Positions 1-8,698 are shown, counted from the first letter of the stretch. The stretch is 64,000 nt of DNA from Pseudomonas sputi (GCF_021603585.1 NZ_BQHI01000023.1:1-64000); one strand, 5' to 3'. Program-made: numbers and translations. Notes: a model not told the origin generated them from the sequence alone.

Positions 1-12
1 AGATTCATGAGC

Positions 13-46
13 GTCTCGTGGGCTCGGAGATTGGTATAAGAGACAG
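13..46. other. Illumina Nextera transposase adapter (assembly artefact)
   Basis: These 34 bases match the Nextera read-2 transposase adapter except at positions 32 and 33, where TG replaces GT. The left 15 bases are the synthetic primer part and the right 19 bases are the Tn5 mosaic end (AGATNNGTATAAGAGACAG). Natural Tn5 does not carry the synthetic part, so this is untrimmed library sequence at a contig end. Bases 1-12 are also suspect. Confidence 0.93.
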
Positions 47-56
47 ATTCAGGACA

Positions 57-87
57 GATCGTTCCCACGCGGGGCGGGGGAACGATC
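57..87. repeat. GATCGTTCCC palindromic repeat, degenerate short copy
   Basis: A short copy of the dispersed palindrome that occurs eight times in this window. The arms GATCGTTCCCACGC and GGGAACGATC are intact. Compared with the clean 31-bp copies at 33809 and 62609, the centre reads GCGGGGCGGGGG instead of GCGGAGCGTGGG. The two differences are both changes to G and lie next to the adapter, so they may be sequencing errors. It sits 12 bp beyond the stop of yajD. Confidence 0.8.
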
Positions 88-99
88 AGAGTAGGGGGA

Positions 100-471
100 T
101 CAGTCTTCTTTTTTCATCAGGCCGGCCAGCGCCGCAAACGGGTTGTGCGTGGCCTTGGCGATTTTCGGCGTGCTCAGCGAGCCTTCGCCGAAGTACTGCT
201 GGTCGGTGTAGCGCGAGTGTTCGTTGTCGTGGCAGTACAGGCACAGCAGTTCCCAGTTGGAACCGTCCTGCGGGTTGTTGTCGTGGTTGTGGTCACGGTG
301 GTGCACGGTCAGCTCGCTCAGGCGCTTGCCGGAAAACTCACGGGCGCAGCGGCCGCAAACGTGCGGGTACATTTTCAGGGCCTTGTCGCGGTAGCCCATT
401 TCCTTGTCGCGCTGGTTGTCGGCGAGGATGCGATCCAGCTTCGAAGTGTTGGTCGGGGTGGACGAACTCAT
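100..471 (-). CDS. yajD: HNH nuclease family protein YajD
   Basis: A 123-aa protein of the HNH nuclease family, closely resembling E. coli YajD. Two CxxC pairs (C39/C42 and C77/C80) would bind a structural zinc. The HNH core is the HHRDHNHD run at residues 57-64 followed by GSNWELLCLYCHDNEH, and the C-terminal NPFAxLxxLM motif is also shared with YajD. The start at 471 is chosen because AAGGTG lies just upstream and the length fits; an upstream in-frame ATG at 543 would add 24 unconserved residues. The cellular role of YajD is not established, although the fold implies DNA cleavage. It is the first gene of the contig, and its transcript ends near the repeat at 57-87. Confidence 0.93.
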   Translation of the reverse strand: MSSSTPTNTSKLDRILADNQRDKEMGYRDKALKMYPHVCGRCAREFSGKRLSELTVHHRDHNHDNNPQDGSNWELLCLYCHDNEHSRYTDQQYFGEGSLSTPKIAKATHNPFAALAGLMKKED

Positions 472-520
472 GGGTTCACCTTTGCAGAAAGACGAATGAC
501 GGTTATGGGGCCAGTTTAGC

Positions 521-1207
521 TCAGCCCTTGAGCTTCTCGGCAATCCAGATCGTATGACGGGTGCCCTTGTTGCCGTGGGCGAAGACCTGGACTTCCTCGG
601 CCTTGAAACCGGCCTTCTTCAATTTGTCGGAAAACTGCCGATCGGCGCTGGCCGACCACACCGCCAGCACGCCTTTGGGCCGCATCGCCCTGGCGCACGC
701 GGCCAGGCCAGCGGCGGAATACAGCCAGCTGTTGGCCTTCTGGGTCAGGCCTTCGGGGCCGTTGTCGACGTCGAGCATGATCGCGTCGAAGCCGTTCGGC
801 TCGCTTTGCAGCACTTTGGCCACGTCTTCCTGGCGGATCACCGTGCGCGGATCGAGCAGCGGACGTCCGGACTTTTCACCGAGCGGGCCGCGATTCCACT
901 CGACCACGCCGGGCACCAGTTCGGCGACCACCACTTCGGCGCTCTTGCCCAGATGCTTGAGCGCGGAGGCGAGAGTGAAGCCCATGCCCAGCCCGCCGAT
1001 CAGCACCCGCGAGTTCGGTCGGCCGGCGACCTTGCGGCACGGAATCTCGGCCAGCGCGTCTTCGGAACCGTGCATGCGGGTGTTCATCAATTGGCCGCCG
1101 TCGCCGCCCTGAATCTTGATGACGAAGTCCTCGCCATACTCGAACAGGCACAGGGCGCCACCGTTGTCAGGGATCGGCGTGGTGTCGAGCAGAACGAAAC
1201 GTTTCAT
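521..1207 (-). CDS. Spermidine synthase-like SAM-dependent methyltransferase-fold protein
   Basis: A 228-aa cytoplasmic protein with the Rossmann fold of spermidine synthases. The nucleotide-binding glycine loop LIGGLGMGFT is at residues 69-78, an acidic residue follows in VVVAELVPG (E96), and the LDVDNGPEGL segment occupies the place of the catalytic Asp region. It is shorter than SpeE (about 285 aa) and lacks the full N-terminal beta-domain, so polyamine synthesis should not be assumed; pseudomonad genomes annotate such proteins simply as spermidine synthase or methyltransferase. The start at 1207 gives MKRFVLLDTT, with TAGAGA upstream. It is divergent from the small exported-protein gene at 1287 across 79 bp and lies 49 bp upstream of yajD on the same strand. 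Confidence 0.8.
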   Translation of the reverse strand: MKRFVLLDTTPIPDNGGALCLFEYGEDFVIKIQGGDGGQLMNTRMHGSEDALAEIPCRKVAGRPNSRVLIGGLGMGFTLASALKHLGKSAEVVVAELVPGVVEWNRGPLGEKSGRPLLDPRTVIRQEDVAKVLQSEPNGFDAIMLDVDNGPEGLTQKANSWLYSAAGLAACARAMRPKGVLAVWSASADRQFSDKLKKAGFKAEEVQVFAHGNKGTRHTIWIAEKLKG

Positions 1208-1286
1208 GGAAATCTCTACAGGGGGGAAGGCAAGCCGGCGCGTTGGGAGTAGCCTGAAGGCAGACTTCAGGCCAACGGAGCCCTTG

Positions 1287-1571
1287 ATGAAGCGCACCAT
1301 TCTAACGGCCATTACCCTGGCCGCGCTCTCGATAACTGCTGTGCAGGCGCAACAGACGATTCCCGTCAGCCCGACACCGCAACCGGGCTCGCCCGGCACG
1401 GCGACGCCCACCCCGTATCCGCAGATCAGTCCGGTGCCGATTCCCAAGGCCGGCCCCGGCAGTGGCGGACCACCGCTGGTGCCAATCGAAATGCCCAGCC
1501 CGCCGACCAAGGATCAGCCATTGCCGGGCCTGGAACAGACCGACAGCAAACCCAAATCCCCGGGAGGCTAG
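1287..1571 (+). CDS. Small proline-rich exported protein, function unknown
   Basis: A 94-aa protein. Residues 1-22 look like a Sec signal peptide (MKRTILTAITLAALSITAVQA, cleavage after AQA). The mature part is about 30% proline, with PTPQPGSP, PTPYPQISPVPIPK and PPLVPIEMPSPP stretches, so it is probably unstructured in the periplasm. No enzymatic motif is visible. GGAGCCCTTG upstream supplies a weak ribosome-binding site. It is divergent from the spermidine-synthase-like gene, and its stop overlaps by 4 bp the stop of the convergent cyclic-nucleotide-binding gene. I do not recognise a named family. Expression is likely because the signal peptide and frame are clean, but this is inference. Confidence 0.72.
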   Translation: MKRTILTAITLAALSITAVQAQQTIPVSPTPQPGSPGTATPTPYPQISPVPIPKAGPGSGGPPLVPIEMPSPPTKDQPLPGLEQTDSKPKSPGG

Positions 1572-2041
1572 ATCTGCTGGGCGGCGAGCTGGCCGTCGGC
1601 CATGCGCAGGCGTTTTGACAGGGAGACGGCGAGGGCGCGGATGATCTTGGCAGCGATCTTCGGCGCGTCGTTGAGCATTTTTTCCAGCGAATCCTTGCCG
1701 AGGTTGAGCAACTGGCAGTTGCTCGCCGCCACGCAAGTCGCCGAACGGCGTTCGCCGTCGAGCACGGCCATTTCACCGAACGCTCGGCCGCTGCGCAGGG
1801 TGGCCATGGTCACGACCTGGCCGTCGACGCCGGTTTTCTGCACGGCCACCTGGCCGGTGTGGATGATGCACATGAAACTGCCGGCATCGCCTTCGCGAAA
1901 GATCGCTTCGCCTTCAGCCACGGTGCTGATGCTGAAGTAGCCCGAGGCGGCGGCAAAATCCGCCAGCTGCAATTGATCGAACAGGCCGCAGTCCATCAGC
2001 CAGTCGCGGATTTCGTTGTTCAGTAGAGTCGGTTCTGACAT
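1568..2041 (-). CDS. Cyclic nucleotide-binding domain protein
   Basis: A 157-aa protein made almost entirely of one cNMP-binding (Crp/CAP-type) beta-barrel. The phosphate-binding cassette is clear at about residues 87-104 (FGEMAVLDGERRSATCVA, with the FGE and RxA signature), preceded by the FREGDAGSFMCIIHTGQV hairpin. There is no helix-turn-helix domain afterwards, only the helical LEKMLNDAPKIAAKIIRAL segment, so it is not a Crp-type transcription factor. It probably senses cAMP or c-di-GMP or is a regulatory subunit without a visible partner. The start MSEPTLLN at 2041 is preferred over a GTG/ATG 14 codons earlier, but neither has a strong Shine-Dalgarno. It ends convergent with, and overlapping by 4 bp, the Pro-rich protein gene. 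Confidence 0.85.
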   Translation of the reverse strand: MSEPTLLNNEIRDWLMDCGLFDQLQLADFAAASGYFSISTVAEGEAIFREGDAGSFMCIIHTGQVAVQKTGVDGQVVTMATLRSGRAFGEMAVLDGERRSATCVAASNCQLLNLGKDSLEKMLNDAPKIAAKIIRALAVSLSKRLRMADGQLAAQQI

Positions 2042-2148
2042 GTCGTGCGGTCTTTTTGTTGTGTCGGGTGGCAGGCTCGCCACCGGGGCCGATCTGCTTA
2101 TCGGCTCCCGGTGCCCGGAATTAAGACCTGACTGACCGGCGGAGTTCC

Positions 2149-4203
2149 TCAGACGATGCCCAGAACCTTGAAAACAAATGCATATTCGAGGGCTACGTCA
2201 CGTAATCCCTGATAACGCCCGCTCATCCCGCCGTGGCCGGCGCCCAGTTCGGTCTTGAGCAGTAAGGGATTGTCATCGGTCTTGGTCGCGCGCAGCTTCG
2301 CCACCCACTTGGCCGCTTCCCAATACTGCACGCGGCTGTCGTTGTAGCCGGCGATTACCAGCGTCGCAGGATAGCCCTGCGCGGTGACGTTTTCGTACGG
2401 CGCGTAGGCCTTGATCCGCTCGTAAACCGCGGGCTCTTCGGGATTGCCCCACTCGTCGTATTCGGTGACGGTCAGCGGCAGATCCGGGTCGAGCATGGTG
2501 TTGAGCACATCGACGAACGGCACTTCGGCAATGGCCACACCGAACAGATCCGGGCGCTGGTTGAGTACCGCGCCGATCAGCAGGCCACCGGCGCTGCCAC
2601 CGCTGATCGCCAGTTGTGGCGCGGTGGTGATGCCGTTGAGGATCAGAAATTCGGCGCAGGCAATGAAGTCACTGAAGGTGTTGTGCTTGTGCTCCTGCTT
2701 GCCGGCGCGATACCAGGCTTCGCCCAGCTCGCCGCCGCCACGCACGTGGGCGATGGCGAACGCCATGCCGCGATCCAGCAGGCTCAGGCGGGCATGGGAG
2801 AACCACGGATCGAGGCTCGAACCGTAGGCGCCATAACCGTACAGGTACAGCGGCACGGCTTTGCCGACCATTTCCCGTTTCATCACCAGACTGATCGGCA
2901 CCTGGGTGCCGTCCGGCGCGGTCGCCCACAGGCGCTGGCTGACGTAGGCGTCGGCGTCGAACGGGCCGAGCACCGGGGTTTCCTTGAGGACGGTCTGCTC
3001 GCCAGTGGCGAGGATCAGTTGCCGAACCTGAGCCGGACGATTCAGCGCTTCATAGCGCAGGCGAATGCGGTCGCTTTCGAACTCCAGGCTGTTTTGCACG
3101 TAGAGGCTGTAGGCCGCGTCCGGCAGTTGCACGCGATAAGGCGCCAGACTGCGTGGACGGACTTCGATGATCGGCAATCCGCCTTCGCGCAGGCTCAGGG
3201 TCAGGGCCTCGGCGTTGAGGGTCACGCCATCGAGCATCACCGAATCGCTGTGCGGGATCAGGTTCTGCCAGTCGGCTTCGCTCGGTGTGATGCCGGTGTC
3301 CGGCGCCTGATACAGGGCGAAGTTGATGCCGTCGCGGTTGGTGCGGATGAACCACGTCCATTCGCCGTCGAGCTTGCCGTGATCGACGTCGTACTCGTGA
3401 TCCTCGACCCGTGGCGCCAGGCATGTGAACGGCAGGTGCGGCTGATGGGCGTCCAGCGCCCAGACTTCGCTGGTGGTCTTGCTGCCCAGGGACAGCAGCA
3501 ACTGCTGCTCGGAGCTGGCGCGGTAGCAATGCAGGAAGAAACGCCCGTCCGGTTCGTGGAACACCTCTTCGGCAGCCGTGCCGTCGAGGCGATAGCGAAA
3601 CAGTTTGTGCGGGCGATGGGTGTCGTCTAGCACGCCGAAGAACAGCGTGAGGCTGTCGTTGGCCCAGGTCATGCTGCCGTCGCAGTCCTGGAATTCCAGT
3701 TCGCTGACGCGCTCGCTGGATAATTCCTTCACGAACAGCGTGTAAATCTCGTCGCCCGAGGCATCGACGCTGTAGGCCAGACGCTGATGATCCGGGCTGA
3801 TGCTGAACGCGCCGAGGGAGAAAAAGCCTCCGTTGGCCAGGGCGTTCGGGTCGAGCAGCAGCTGTTCGCGGCTTTCGTCGAGGGTCAGGCTGTCGTCGGC
3901 CGGACGCGGGCAGCGGTAGTGGCGGGCGTACTCGTCACCCGCTGTGGTGCGGGTGTAATACAGATACGGGCCCCATGGCGACGGCAGGGACAGGTCGGTT
4001 TCGAGGATCCGGCCCTTGATCTCCTCGAACAGGGTTTCACGCAGCTCTGCCTGATCGGCAGTCTGCGCTTGCTGATAGTCGTTTTCAGCCTTGAGGTAGT
4101 CGAGCACTGCGTCGGTGTCGCGTTCCTGCAGCCAGGCGTACGGGTCGTGACCGGCGGCCTTGTGGGCAATCGGGGCGCTGATGACGTTGGCGGATACGGG
4201 CAT
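2149..4203 (-). CDS. ptrB: Oligopeptidase B (S9 prolyl oligopeptidase family)
   Basis: A 684-aa serine peptidase, the length expected of oligopeptidase B, which cuts short peptides after Arg or Lys in the cytoplasm. The N-terminal half forms the beta-propeller that limits substrate size. The C-terminal alpha/beta-hydrolase half carries the triad: S537 in GGSAGG, D622 in AGYNDSRV and H657 in GAGHGG. The N-terminus HDPYAWLQERD matches the family's DPYRWLED motif. The start at 4203 gives MPVSANVIS, with GAGAGCTTTCC upstream; longer upstream in-frame reading is shadow of the divergent gene at 4303. A prolyl oligopeptidase of different specificity is the main alternative. Confidence 0.9.
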   Translation of the reverse strand: MPVSANVISAPIAHKAAGHDPYAWLQERDTDAVLDYLKAENDYQQAQTADQAELRETLFEEIKGRILETDLSLPSPWGPYLYYTRTTAGDEYARHYRCPRPADDSLTLDESREQLLLDPNALANGGFFSLGAFSISPDHQRLAYSVDASGDEIYTLFVKELSSERVSELEFQDCDGSMTWANDSLTLFFGVLDDTHRPHKLFRYRLDGTAAEEVFHEPDGRFFLHCYRASSEQQLLLSLGSKTTSEVWALDAHQPHLPFTCLAPRVEDHEYDVDHGKLDGEWTWFIRTNRDGINFALYQAPDTGITPSEADWQNLIPHSDSVMLDGVTLNAEALTLSLREGGLPIIEVRPRSLAPYRVQLPDAAYSLYVQNSLEFESDRIRLRYEALNRPAQVRQLILATGEQTVLKETPVLGPFDADAYVSQRLWATAPDGTQVPISLVMKREMVGKAVPLYLYGYGAYGSSLDPWFSHARLSLLDRGMAFAIAHVRGGGELGEAWYRAGKQEHKHNTFSDFIACAEFLILNGITTAPQLAISGGSAGGLLIGAVLNQRPDLFGVAIAEVPFVDVLNTMLDPDLPLTVTEYDEWGNPEEPAVYERIKAYAPYENVTAQGYPATLVIAGYNDSRVQYWEAAKWVAKLRATKTDDNPLLLKTELGAGHGGMSGRYQGLRDVALEYAFVFKVLGIV

Positions 4204-4302
4204 GGAAAGCTCTCGGACATGACAAATAAGGGCCGCACGGACGGCGGGGAAGCCTGACGTGCGAAAAGTCGTTACTATAAGCGCCTCTTTGCCTGCCTTG
4301 CC

Positions 4303-4803
4303 ATGGACACCATGACCGAGAACGACTATCTGATCGCCTGGGGCCTTTACGCCTTTGCCGCCGTGGGCTGCCTGCTGGTGTGGATGCGCATGACCCGCTG
4401 GATGTGGCGCTGGCTGCGCGAGCCGCTGCGTGTATTGATGGCGGTGTTGCTGTTCAGCCCGACCATCATTGACCCGGTGAAAGAAAAATTCGCCCCGGCC
4501 ATCGCCATCACCGTGCTGGATCTGGCGTTCAAGGTCGGCAACAACGCCTGGCGCGCGATTTCCGAACTGCTCATGTACGCCATGATCGCGTTCGGTCTGT
4601 ATCTGATTTTTGTGCTGATCCGCCTGCCGATCGAACGCGCCTCCAAGGCCCGCCGTGAGAAGGCCGAAGCTGCCCGCGCAGCCGCCCGGGCCGAAGACGA
4701 GCGGGACGCCGAGCAACCGTTCGGCGGCGCCGGGGATGACCGCTACGGTCGCCCGCCGGTGCCGAGCAATCCGCAGCGCATGCGGGTCGAGCCGCGTCTG
4801 TAA
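4303..4803 (+). CDS. Membrane protein of unknown function with charged tail
   Basis: A 166-aa protein with three hydrophobic segments (about residues 10-29, 42-58 and 86-109) and a cytoplasmic tail rich in Ala, Arg, Glu and Lys (residues 113-160) that may form a coiled coil. No catalytic motif is visible, and I do not recognise a named family; automatic labels as MFS transporter would be wrong for this size. ATG at 4303 is followed by another at 4312, so the exact start is uncertain. A TATAAG hexamer at 4276-4281 could be a -10 box with a short leader. The next gene, yafJ-like, starts 16 bp after the stop, so the two are probably cotranscribed. Confidence 0.7.
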   Translation: MDTMTENDYLIAWGLYAFAAVGCLLVWMRMTRWMWRWLREPLRVLMAVLLFSPTIIDPVKEKFAPAIAITVLDLAFKVGNNAWRAISELLMYAMIAFGLYLIFVLIRLPIERASKARREKAEAARAAARAEDERDAEQPFGGAGDDRYGRPPVPSNPQRMRVEPRL

Positions 4804-4819
4804 TCACGAGAGTCCGCAC

Positions 4820-5596
4820 ATGTGTGAATTACTGGGCATGAGTGCCAACGTGCCGACCGACATCGTGTTCAGCTTCACCGGGCTGATGCAGCGCGGTGGT
4901 CGCACCGGGCCACACCGCGACGGCTGGGGCATTGCCTTCTACGAAGGGCGCGGGTTGCGCCTGTTCCAGGATCCGGCGGCCAGCAGCGAATCGGAAGTGG
5001 CCAATCTGGTACAGCGCTATCCGATCAAGAGCGAAGTGGTCATCGGTCATATCCGTCAGGCCAACGTCGGCAAGGTCTGCCTGTCCAACACCCATCCGTT
5101 CGTCCGCGAACTGTGGGGGCGCAACTGGTGCTTCGCGCACAACGGCCAGCTCGCCGATTTCACCCCGATCAAGAGTTTCTACCGTCCGGTCGGCGATACC
5201 GACAGCGAAGCGGCGTTCTGCGATTTGCTCAATCGCATACGTGCAGCGTTTCCGGAACCGGTCGATATAGAAGTGCTGTTGCCGGATCTGGTCGCGGCCT
5301 GCGCCGAATATCGCAGCCAAGGCGTGTTCAACTGCCTGCTCAGCGATGGCGACTGGCTGTTCTGCTATTGCTCGACCAAACTGGCGCAGATCACCCGACG
5401 CGCACCGTTTGGCCCGGCGCGGCTCAAGGATGTCGATGTGATCGTCGATTTCCAGGCCGAAACCACGCCCAACGACGTGGTCACGGTGATTGCCACCGAA
5501 CCCTTGACCGAAAACGAAACCTGGACCCGCTACGAACCGGGCCAATGGAGCCTGTGGCGACGCGGCGAATGCGTCAGCCAGGGCACGACCGAATAA
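4820..5596 (+). CDS. yafJ: Class II glutamine amidotransferase, YafJ type
   Basis: A 258-aa Ntn-hydrolase of the glutamine amidotransferase class II family. Cys2, exposed after removal of the initiator Met ([10 protein letters not shown]), is the expected catalytic nucleophile. Conserved blocks are [10 protein letters not shown] (about residues 29-38), HIRQANVG (about 79-86), the NTHPF segment and CFAHNGQL. The size matches E. coli YafJ (255 aa), for which no acceptor substrate is known. It lies between two membrane-protein genes with gaps of 16 and 12 bp, indicating an operon that could supply ammonia or act at the membrane, though the latter is speculation. The start follows GAGAGTCCGCAC, a reasonable ribosome-binding site. 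Confidence 0.9.
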   Translation: MCELLGMSANVPTDIVFSFTGLMQRGGRTGPHRDGWGIAFYEGRGLRLFQDPAASSESEVANLVQRYPIKSEVVIGHIRQANVGKVCLSNTHPFVRELWGRNWCFAHNGQLADFTPIKSFYRPVGDTDSEAAFCDLLNRIRAAFPEPVDIEVLLPDLVAACAEYRSQGVFNCLLSDGDWLFCYCSTKLAQITRRAPFGPARLKDVDVIVDFQAETTPNDVVTVIATEPLTENETWTRYEPGQWSLWRRGECVSQGTTE

Positions 5597-5608
5597 GGAT
5601 TTCCCCGA

Positions 5609-6151
5609 ATGTTGCTCAGTTATCTACGGCTGGTGTTGTTTGCGGCGGGCCTGTTGATCGGTGTCCAGGTGCCGGGCTTCATCAACGATTACGCCAAGCG
5701 GGTCGAAGCGCACCTGATCGAGGCACAGACCGGCCTGCGCGGCTTCCAGGGCACCGCCGAGCAGTTCTTCAAGGGTGATATCCAGGCGCTGGTTGCCCAT
5801 TACCGCGCCAGCGAAGACCCGGTGTTTCGCAGCGATGCCGACAGCCTGAGCACCTTGCTCAACCGTCAGCTGGCGCTGGACAAGCAATTCCAGGCGATGC
5901 AGGGCCCGTGGTACATCCGCTTCCTGCAAGTGGTGCTGGCCGCCGATCCGGACATCCGCAAGGAAACCTGGAACGGTTACAGCTACCAGATCCTGCTGAC
6001 GCCTGAGGCGATGATCTGGGGCATGAGCGGCGCGCTGTTGCTGTCGTTCGGCCTGGAGTGCCTGTTCCGTCTGATCGACTGGGTGGTGCTGGGCGGCAAG
6101 CGCCTGCGCCAGAGCCGGCCGATCGAAGATCGGGATGTGCGCGGGCTCTGA
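5609..6151 (+). CDS. DUF2937 family membrane protein
   Basis: A 180-aa protein of the DUF2937 family, recognised from the N-terminus LRSYLRL-like MLLSYLRLVLFAAGLLIGVQVPGFINDYAKRV. It has an N-terminal membrane anchor (residues 4-21), a roughly 100-residue periplasmic or extracellular helical domain, and a second membrane segment near residues 131-151 (PEAMIWGMSGALLLSFGLECLF). No enzyme motif is seen. It follows yafJ by 12 bp with AAGGATTT upstream, so it is the last gene of the three-gene operon. The repeat at 6162-6286 starts 11 bp after its stop. Confidence 0.8.
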   Translation: MLLSYLRLVLFAAGLLIGVQVPGFINDYAKRVEAHLIEAQTGLRGFQGTAEQFFKGDIQALVAHYRASEDPVFRSDADSLSTLLNRQLALDKQFQAMQGPWYIRFLQVVLAADPDIRKETWNGYSYQILLTPEAMIWGMSGALLLSFGLECLFRLIDWVVLGGKRLRQSRPIEDRDVRGL

Positions 6152-6161
6152 GCTTTATGAA

Positions 6162-6286
6162 GATCGTTCCCACGTCGAGGCATCGAACCGTCTGCGTGGG
6201 AATGCCTCAACGGACGCTCCGCGTTCGACTCGCGAGGGACGCGGAGCGTCCCGGGCTGCATTCCCACGCAGAGCGTGGGAACGATC
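6162..6286. repeat. GATCGTTCCC composite palindromic repeat, long copy
   Basis: A 125-bp element with outer arms GATCGTTCCCACG and GCGTGGGAACGATC. Inside lie inner GCGTGGGAATGC / GCATTCCCACGC arms and an inner GGACGCTCCGCGT / GGGACGCGGAGCGTCCC palindrome, so it can fold as several hairpins. The right edge supplies the TGA stop of the LysR gene on the minus strand (6285-6287). Related long copies are at 11065, 23536 and 27622. Confidence 0.9.
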
Positions 6287-7199
6287 AAGGGGCGAGCACG
6301 ATGTAATCCTTGCCCACCTTGCGCGCATATTCCTCCAGCACCTGCTGACACAGCGTCACAATCTCTTCGACCCATGCCACGCCGACCCGCCACGACACCA
6401 CCACCTGCAGGTTCGGCGGGCGCTGTTCGATGTCGAGCAGAGTCAATTCCCCTCGCGCCAGTTCCTCGGCCACCAGCACCGGCGGCAACGCGCCAATGCC
6501 GAATCCGTCACGCAACAGTCGAGTGATCGCCGACACCGAATTCACACAGTTCAACCGGGGCGCCAGCACGCCCTGAGCCTGCATCAGCGCCAGAATGTCC
6601 TGATGCGGGCGGGAGTTTTTCGAGTAGGTGATGATCCGTTCCTGCGCCAGGTCGGCGAGGCTTTGGTAGTCGCGGTTGTAGATCGAATGACTGGCGACGA
6701 TCCAGCCAATGGGGTGGCTGGCCAGCTCCAGGCTGCGCACGCTTTCCTGGCGCACCAGATCGGTTTGCAGGATCAGGTCGAGAAAGCCTTTTTGCAGCTG
6801 ATCGCAGAGGTTCAGCGAGGTATCCGCCACCAGCTCGATTTCCACCCGTGGGTACAGATCGGTCATCTGCGCCACCAACGGGCTGAGCCAGGTGTGAATC
6901 ACCGTGTCCATCACCCCGATGCGCACCCGGCCGACCTTGCTCGATCGGGTCTCGATCGACTGTTTCAGCGCCTGCATCGTGTCGAGCATCTGCTCGGCAT
7001 AGTCCAGCACTTTCAAACCTTCAGGGGTCAGGCTGACGCCGCGTGAATCACGCAGGAACAGCTTCACCCCCAGCTCGCCTTCAAGCACTGCGATCCGGCT
7101 CGAGATCGAAGCCTGGGTGGTGAACAGCTTGTCGGCGGTCAGGCGAAAACTTTTCAGCCGGGCGACCCAGACGAAGGTTTCGAGAAACTTCAGGTTCAT
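6285..7199 (-). CDS. LysR-family transcriptional regulator, probable pxp/MFS regulator
   Basis: A 304-aa LysR-type regulator. The winged helix-turn-helix is at residues 1-60 (MNLKFLETFVWVARLKSF, then KLFTTQASISSRIAVLEGELGVKLFLR). The rest is the type 2 periplasmic-binding-like effector domain. It is divergent from the MFS gene at 7346 across 146 bp, with pxpABC behind that, the usual arrangement for a LysR protein controlling its neighbours; the effector could be pyroglutamate or a related acid, which is inference. Its stop codon is formed by the edge of the palindromic repeat at 6162-6286, meaning the last codons lie exactly at the repeat junction. Confidence 0.9.
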   Translation of the reverse strand: MNLKFLETFVWVARLKSFRLTADKLFTTQASISSRIAVLEGELGVKLFLRDSRGVSLTPEGLKVLDYAEQMLDTMQALKQSIETRSSKVGRVRIGVMDTVIHTWLSPLVAQMTDLYPRVEIELVADTSLNLCDQLQKGFLDLILQTDLVRQESVRSLELASHPIGWIVASHSIYNRDYQSLADLAQERIITYSKNSRPHQDILALMQAQGVLAPRLNCVNSVSAITRLLRDGFGIGALPPVLVAEELARGELTLLDIEQRPPNLQVVVSWRVGVAWVEEIVTLCQQVLEEYARKVGKDYIVLAP

Positions 7200-7345
7200 G
7201 GCAACAAATTTTTCTTATGTCTTGGGCGGGTTTTTATTCGTTGGACGCGACCGGGTGACGCACCCAAGAATCGACGCATCCGGTTCCCACGATAGGCGTC
7301 GTCGGAACTTCGAACAAGACCAATAAAAGCCTGCGGAGACATGCC

Positions 7346-8632
7346 ATGAGTGCGCCCGACACCCTCGACCTCCCCCAGACTGCGGCCCGTCCCGGCCCGT
7401 TCGACTGGTATCGCAACATCAATCAGCAGGAGCGCCGGACCTTCTGGAGCTGCAAGATCGGCTACGGTCTGGACGGCATGGACACCCAGATGCTCAGCTT
7501 CGTGGTGCCGACCCTGATCGCGATGTGGGGCATCACCACCGGCGAAGCCGGCCTGATCCACACCAGCACCCTGATCGCGTCGGCCATCGGCGGTTGGGTG
7601 GCGGGGATCCTCTCCGACCGCATCGGCCGCGTGCGCACCCTGCAACTGACGGTGCTGTGGTTTGCCTTCTTCACGTTCCTCTGCGGTTTCGCCCAGAACT
7701 ACGAGCAACTGCTGATCGCCCGCACCTTGATGGGCTTCGGTTTCGGCGGTGAATGGACCGCCGGCGCCGTGCTGATCGGTGAAGTGATCCGCGCCAAGGA
7801 TCGCGGCAAAGCCGTGGGCATGGTGCAATCGGGCTGGGCGTTGGGGTGGGGGCTGACGGCGATTCTGTACGCGCTGCTGTTCTCGGTGCTGCCGCCGGAA
7901 GATGCGTGGCGCGCACTGTTCATCCTCGGCATCGTGCCGGCCGTGTTCGTGATTTTCGTCCGACGCCTGGTGAAAGACCCGGAGATCTACCGCGAAGCCA
8001 AAGCCAGACAAACCCCGGACAGCCCGTCGAAGTTCTACGAGATCTTCGCCCCCGGCATGCTCTTCACCACGATCCGCGCCTCGTTGCTGACCACCGGCGC
8101 ACTCGGCGGCTATTACGCGATCACCTCCTGGCTGCCGACTTTTCTGAAGAACGAGCGCGGCTTGAGCGTACTCGGCACCGGCGGTTATCTGGCGATGGTG
8201 ATCATCGGTTCCTACGCCGGTTATGTGATCAGCGCCTATTTGACCGACCTGTTGGGCCGCAAGAAAAACTTCATCCTGTTCGCCGTCGGCTCGTTCACCA
8301 TCGTCCTGCTCTACACCCAATTGCCGGTCAGCAACGGCGTGATGTTGTGGCTGGGCTTCCCGCTGGGCTTCTTTGCGTCGGGGATTTTCAGTGGCATGGG
8401 CGCGTTTCTCACCGAGTTGTTCCCGACCCGGATTCGCGGCTCGGGGCAGGGCTTCTGCTACAACATCGGCCGGGCGCTGGCGGCGTTGTTCCCGCTGCTG
8501 ATCGGGCTGCTCAGCCAGAAAGTGCCGCTGAGTGTAGGCATCGGGGCCTTTGCGGCAGTGTCCTACGGCGTGGTGATCCTCGCGGCATTGAGCCTGCCGG
8601 AAACCCGTGGCAAGCAACTGGACGCGCAGTAA
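7346..8632 (+). CDS. MFS transporter, organic acid:proton symporter type
   Basis: A 428-aa major facilitator with twelve predicted membrane segments. The family motif between TM2 and TM3 is visible as GGWVAGILSDRIGRVRTL (about residues 78-95), with a second copy after TM8 in TDLLGRKKN. The sequence resembles the aromatic/organic-acid proton symporters, including the LDGMDTQMLSFVVPTL opening. It precedes pxpABC by 66 bp and is divergent from a LysR gene, so a plausible cargo is pyroglutamate or another acid degraded by the downstream enzymes; nothing in the sequence proves the substrate. The ATG is preceded by GCGGAGACATGCC. Confidence 0.88.
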   Translation: MSAPDTLDLPQTAARPGPFDWYRNINQQERRTFWSCKIGYGLDGMDTQMLSFVVPTLIAMWGITTGEAGLIHTSTLIASAIGGWVAGILSDRIGRVRTLQLTVLWFAFFTFLCGFAQNYEQLLIARTLMGFGFGGEWTAGAVLIGEVIRAKDRGKAVGMVQSGWALGWGLTAILYALLFSVLPPEDAWRALFILGIVPAVFVIFVRRLVKDPEIYREAKARQTPDSPSKFYEIFAPGMLFTTIRASLLTTGALGGYYAITSWLPTFLKNERGLSVLGTGGYLAMVIIGSYAGYVISAYLTDLLGRKKNFILFAVGSFTIVLLYTQLPVSNGVMLWLGFPLGFFASGIFSGMGAFLTELFPTRIRGSGQGFCYNIGRALAALFPLLIGLLSQKVPLSVGIGAFAAVSYGVVILAALSLPETRGKQLDAQ

Positions 8633-8698
8633 CTGATAACCTGCGGGGCACTGTCTGTCCCACGGCAAAAAAAGAAAAGAACTACAGGAGTGTTCACC

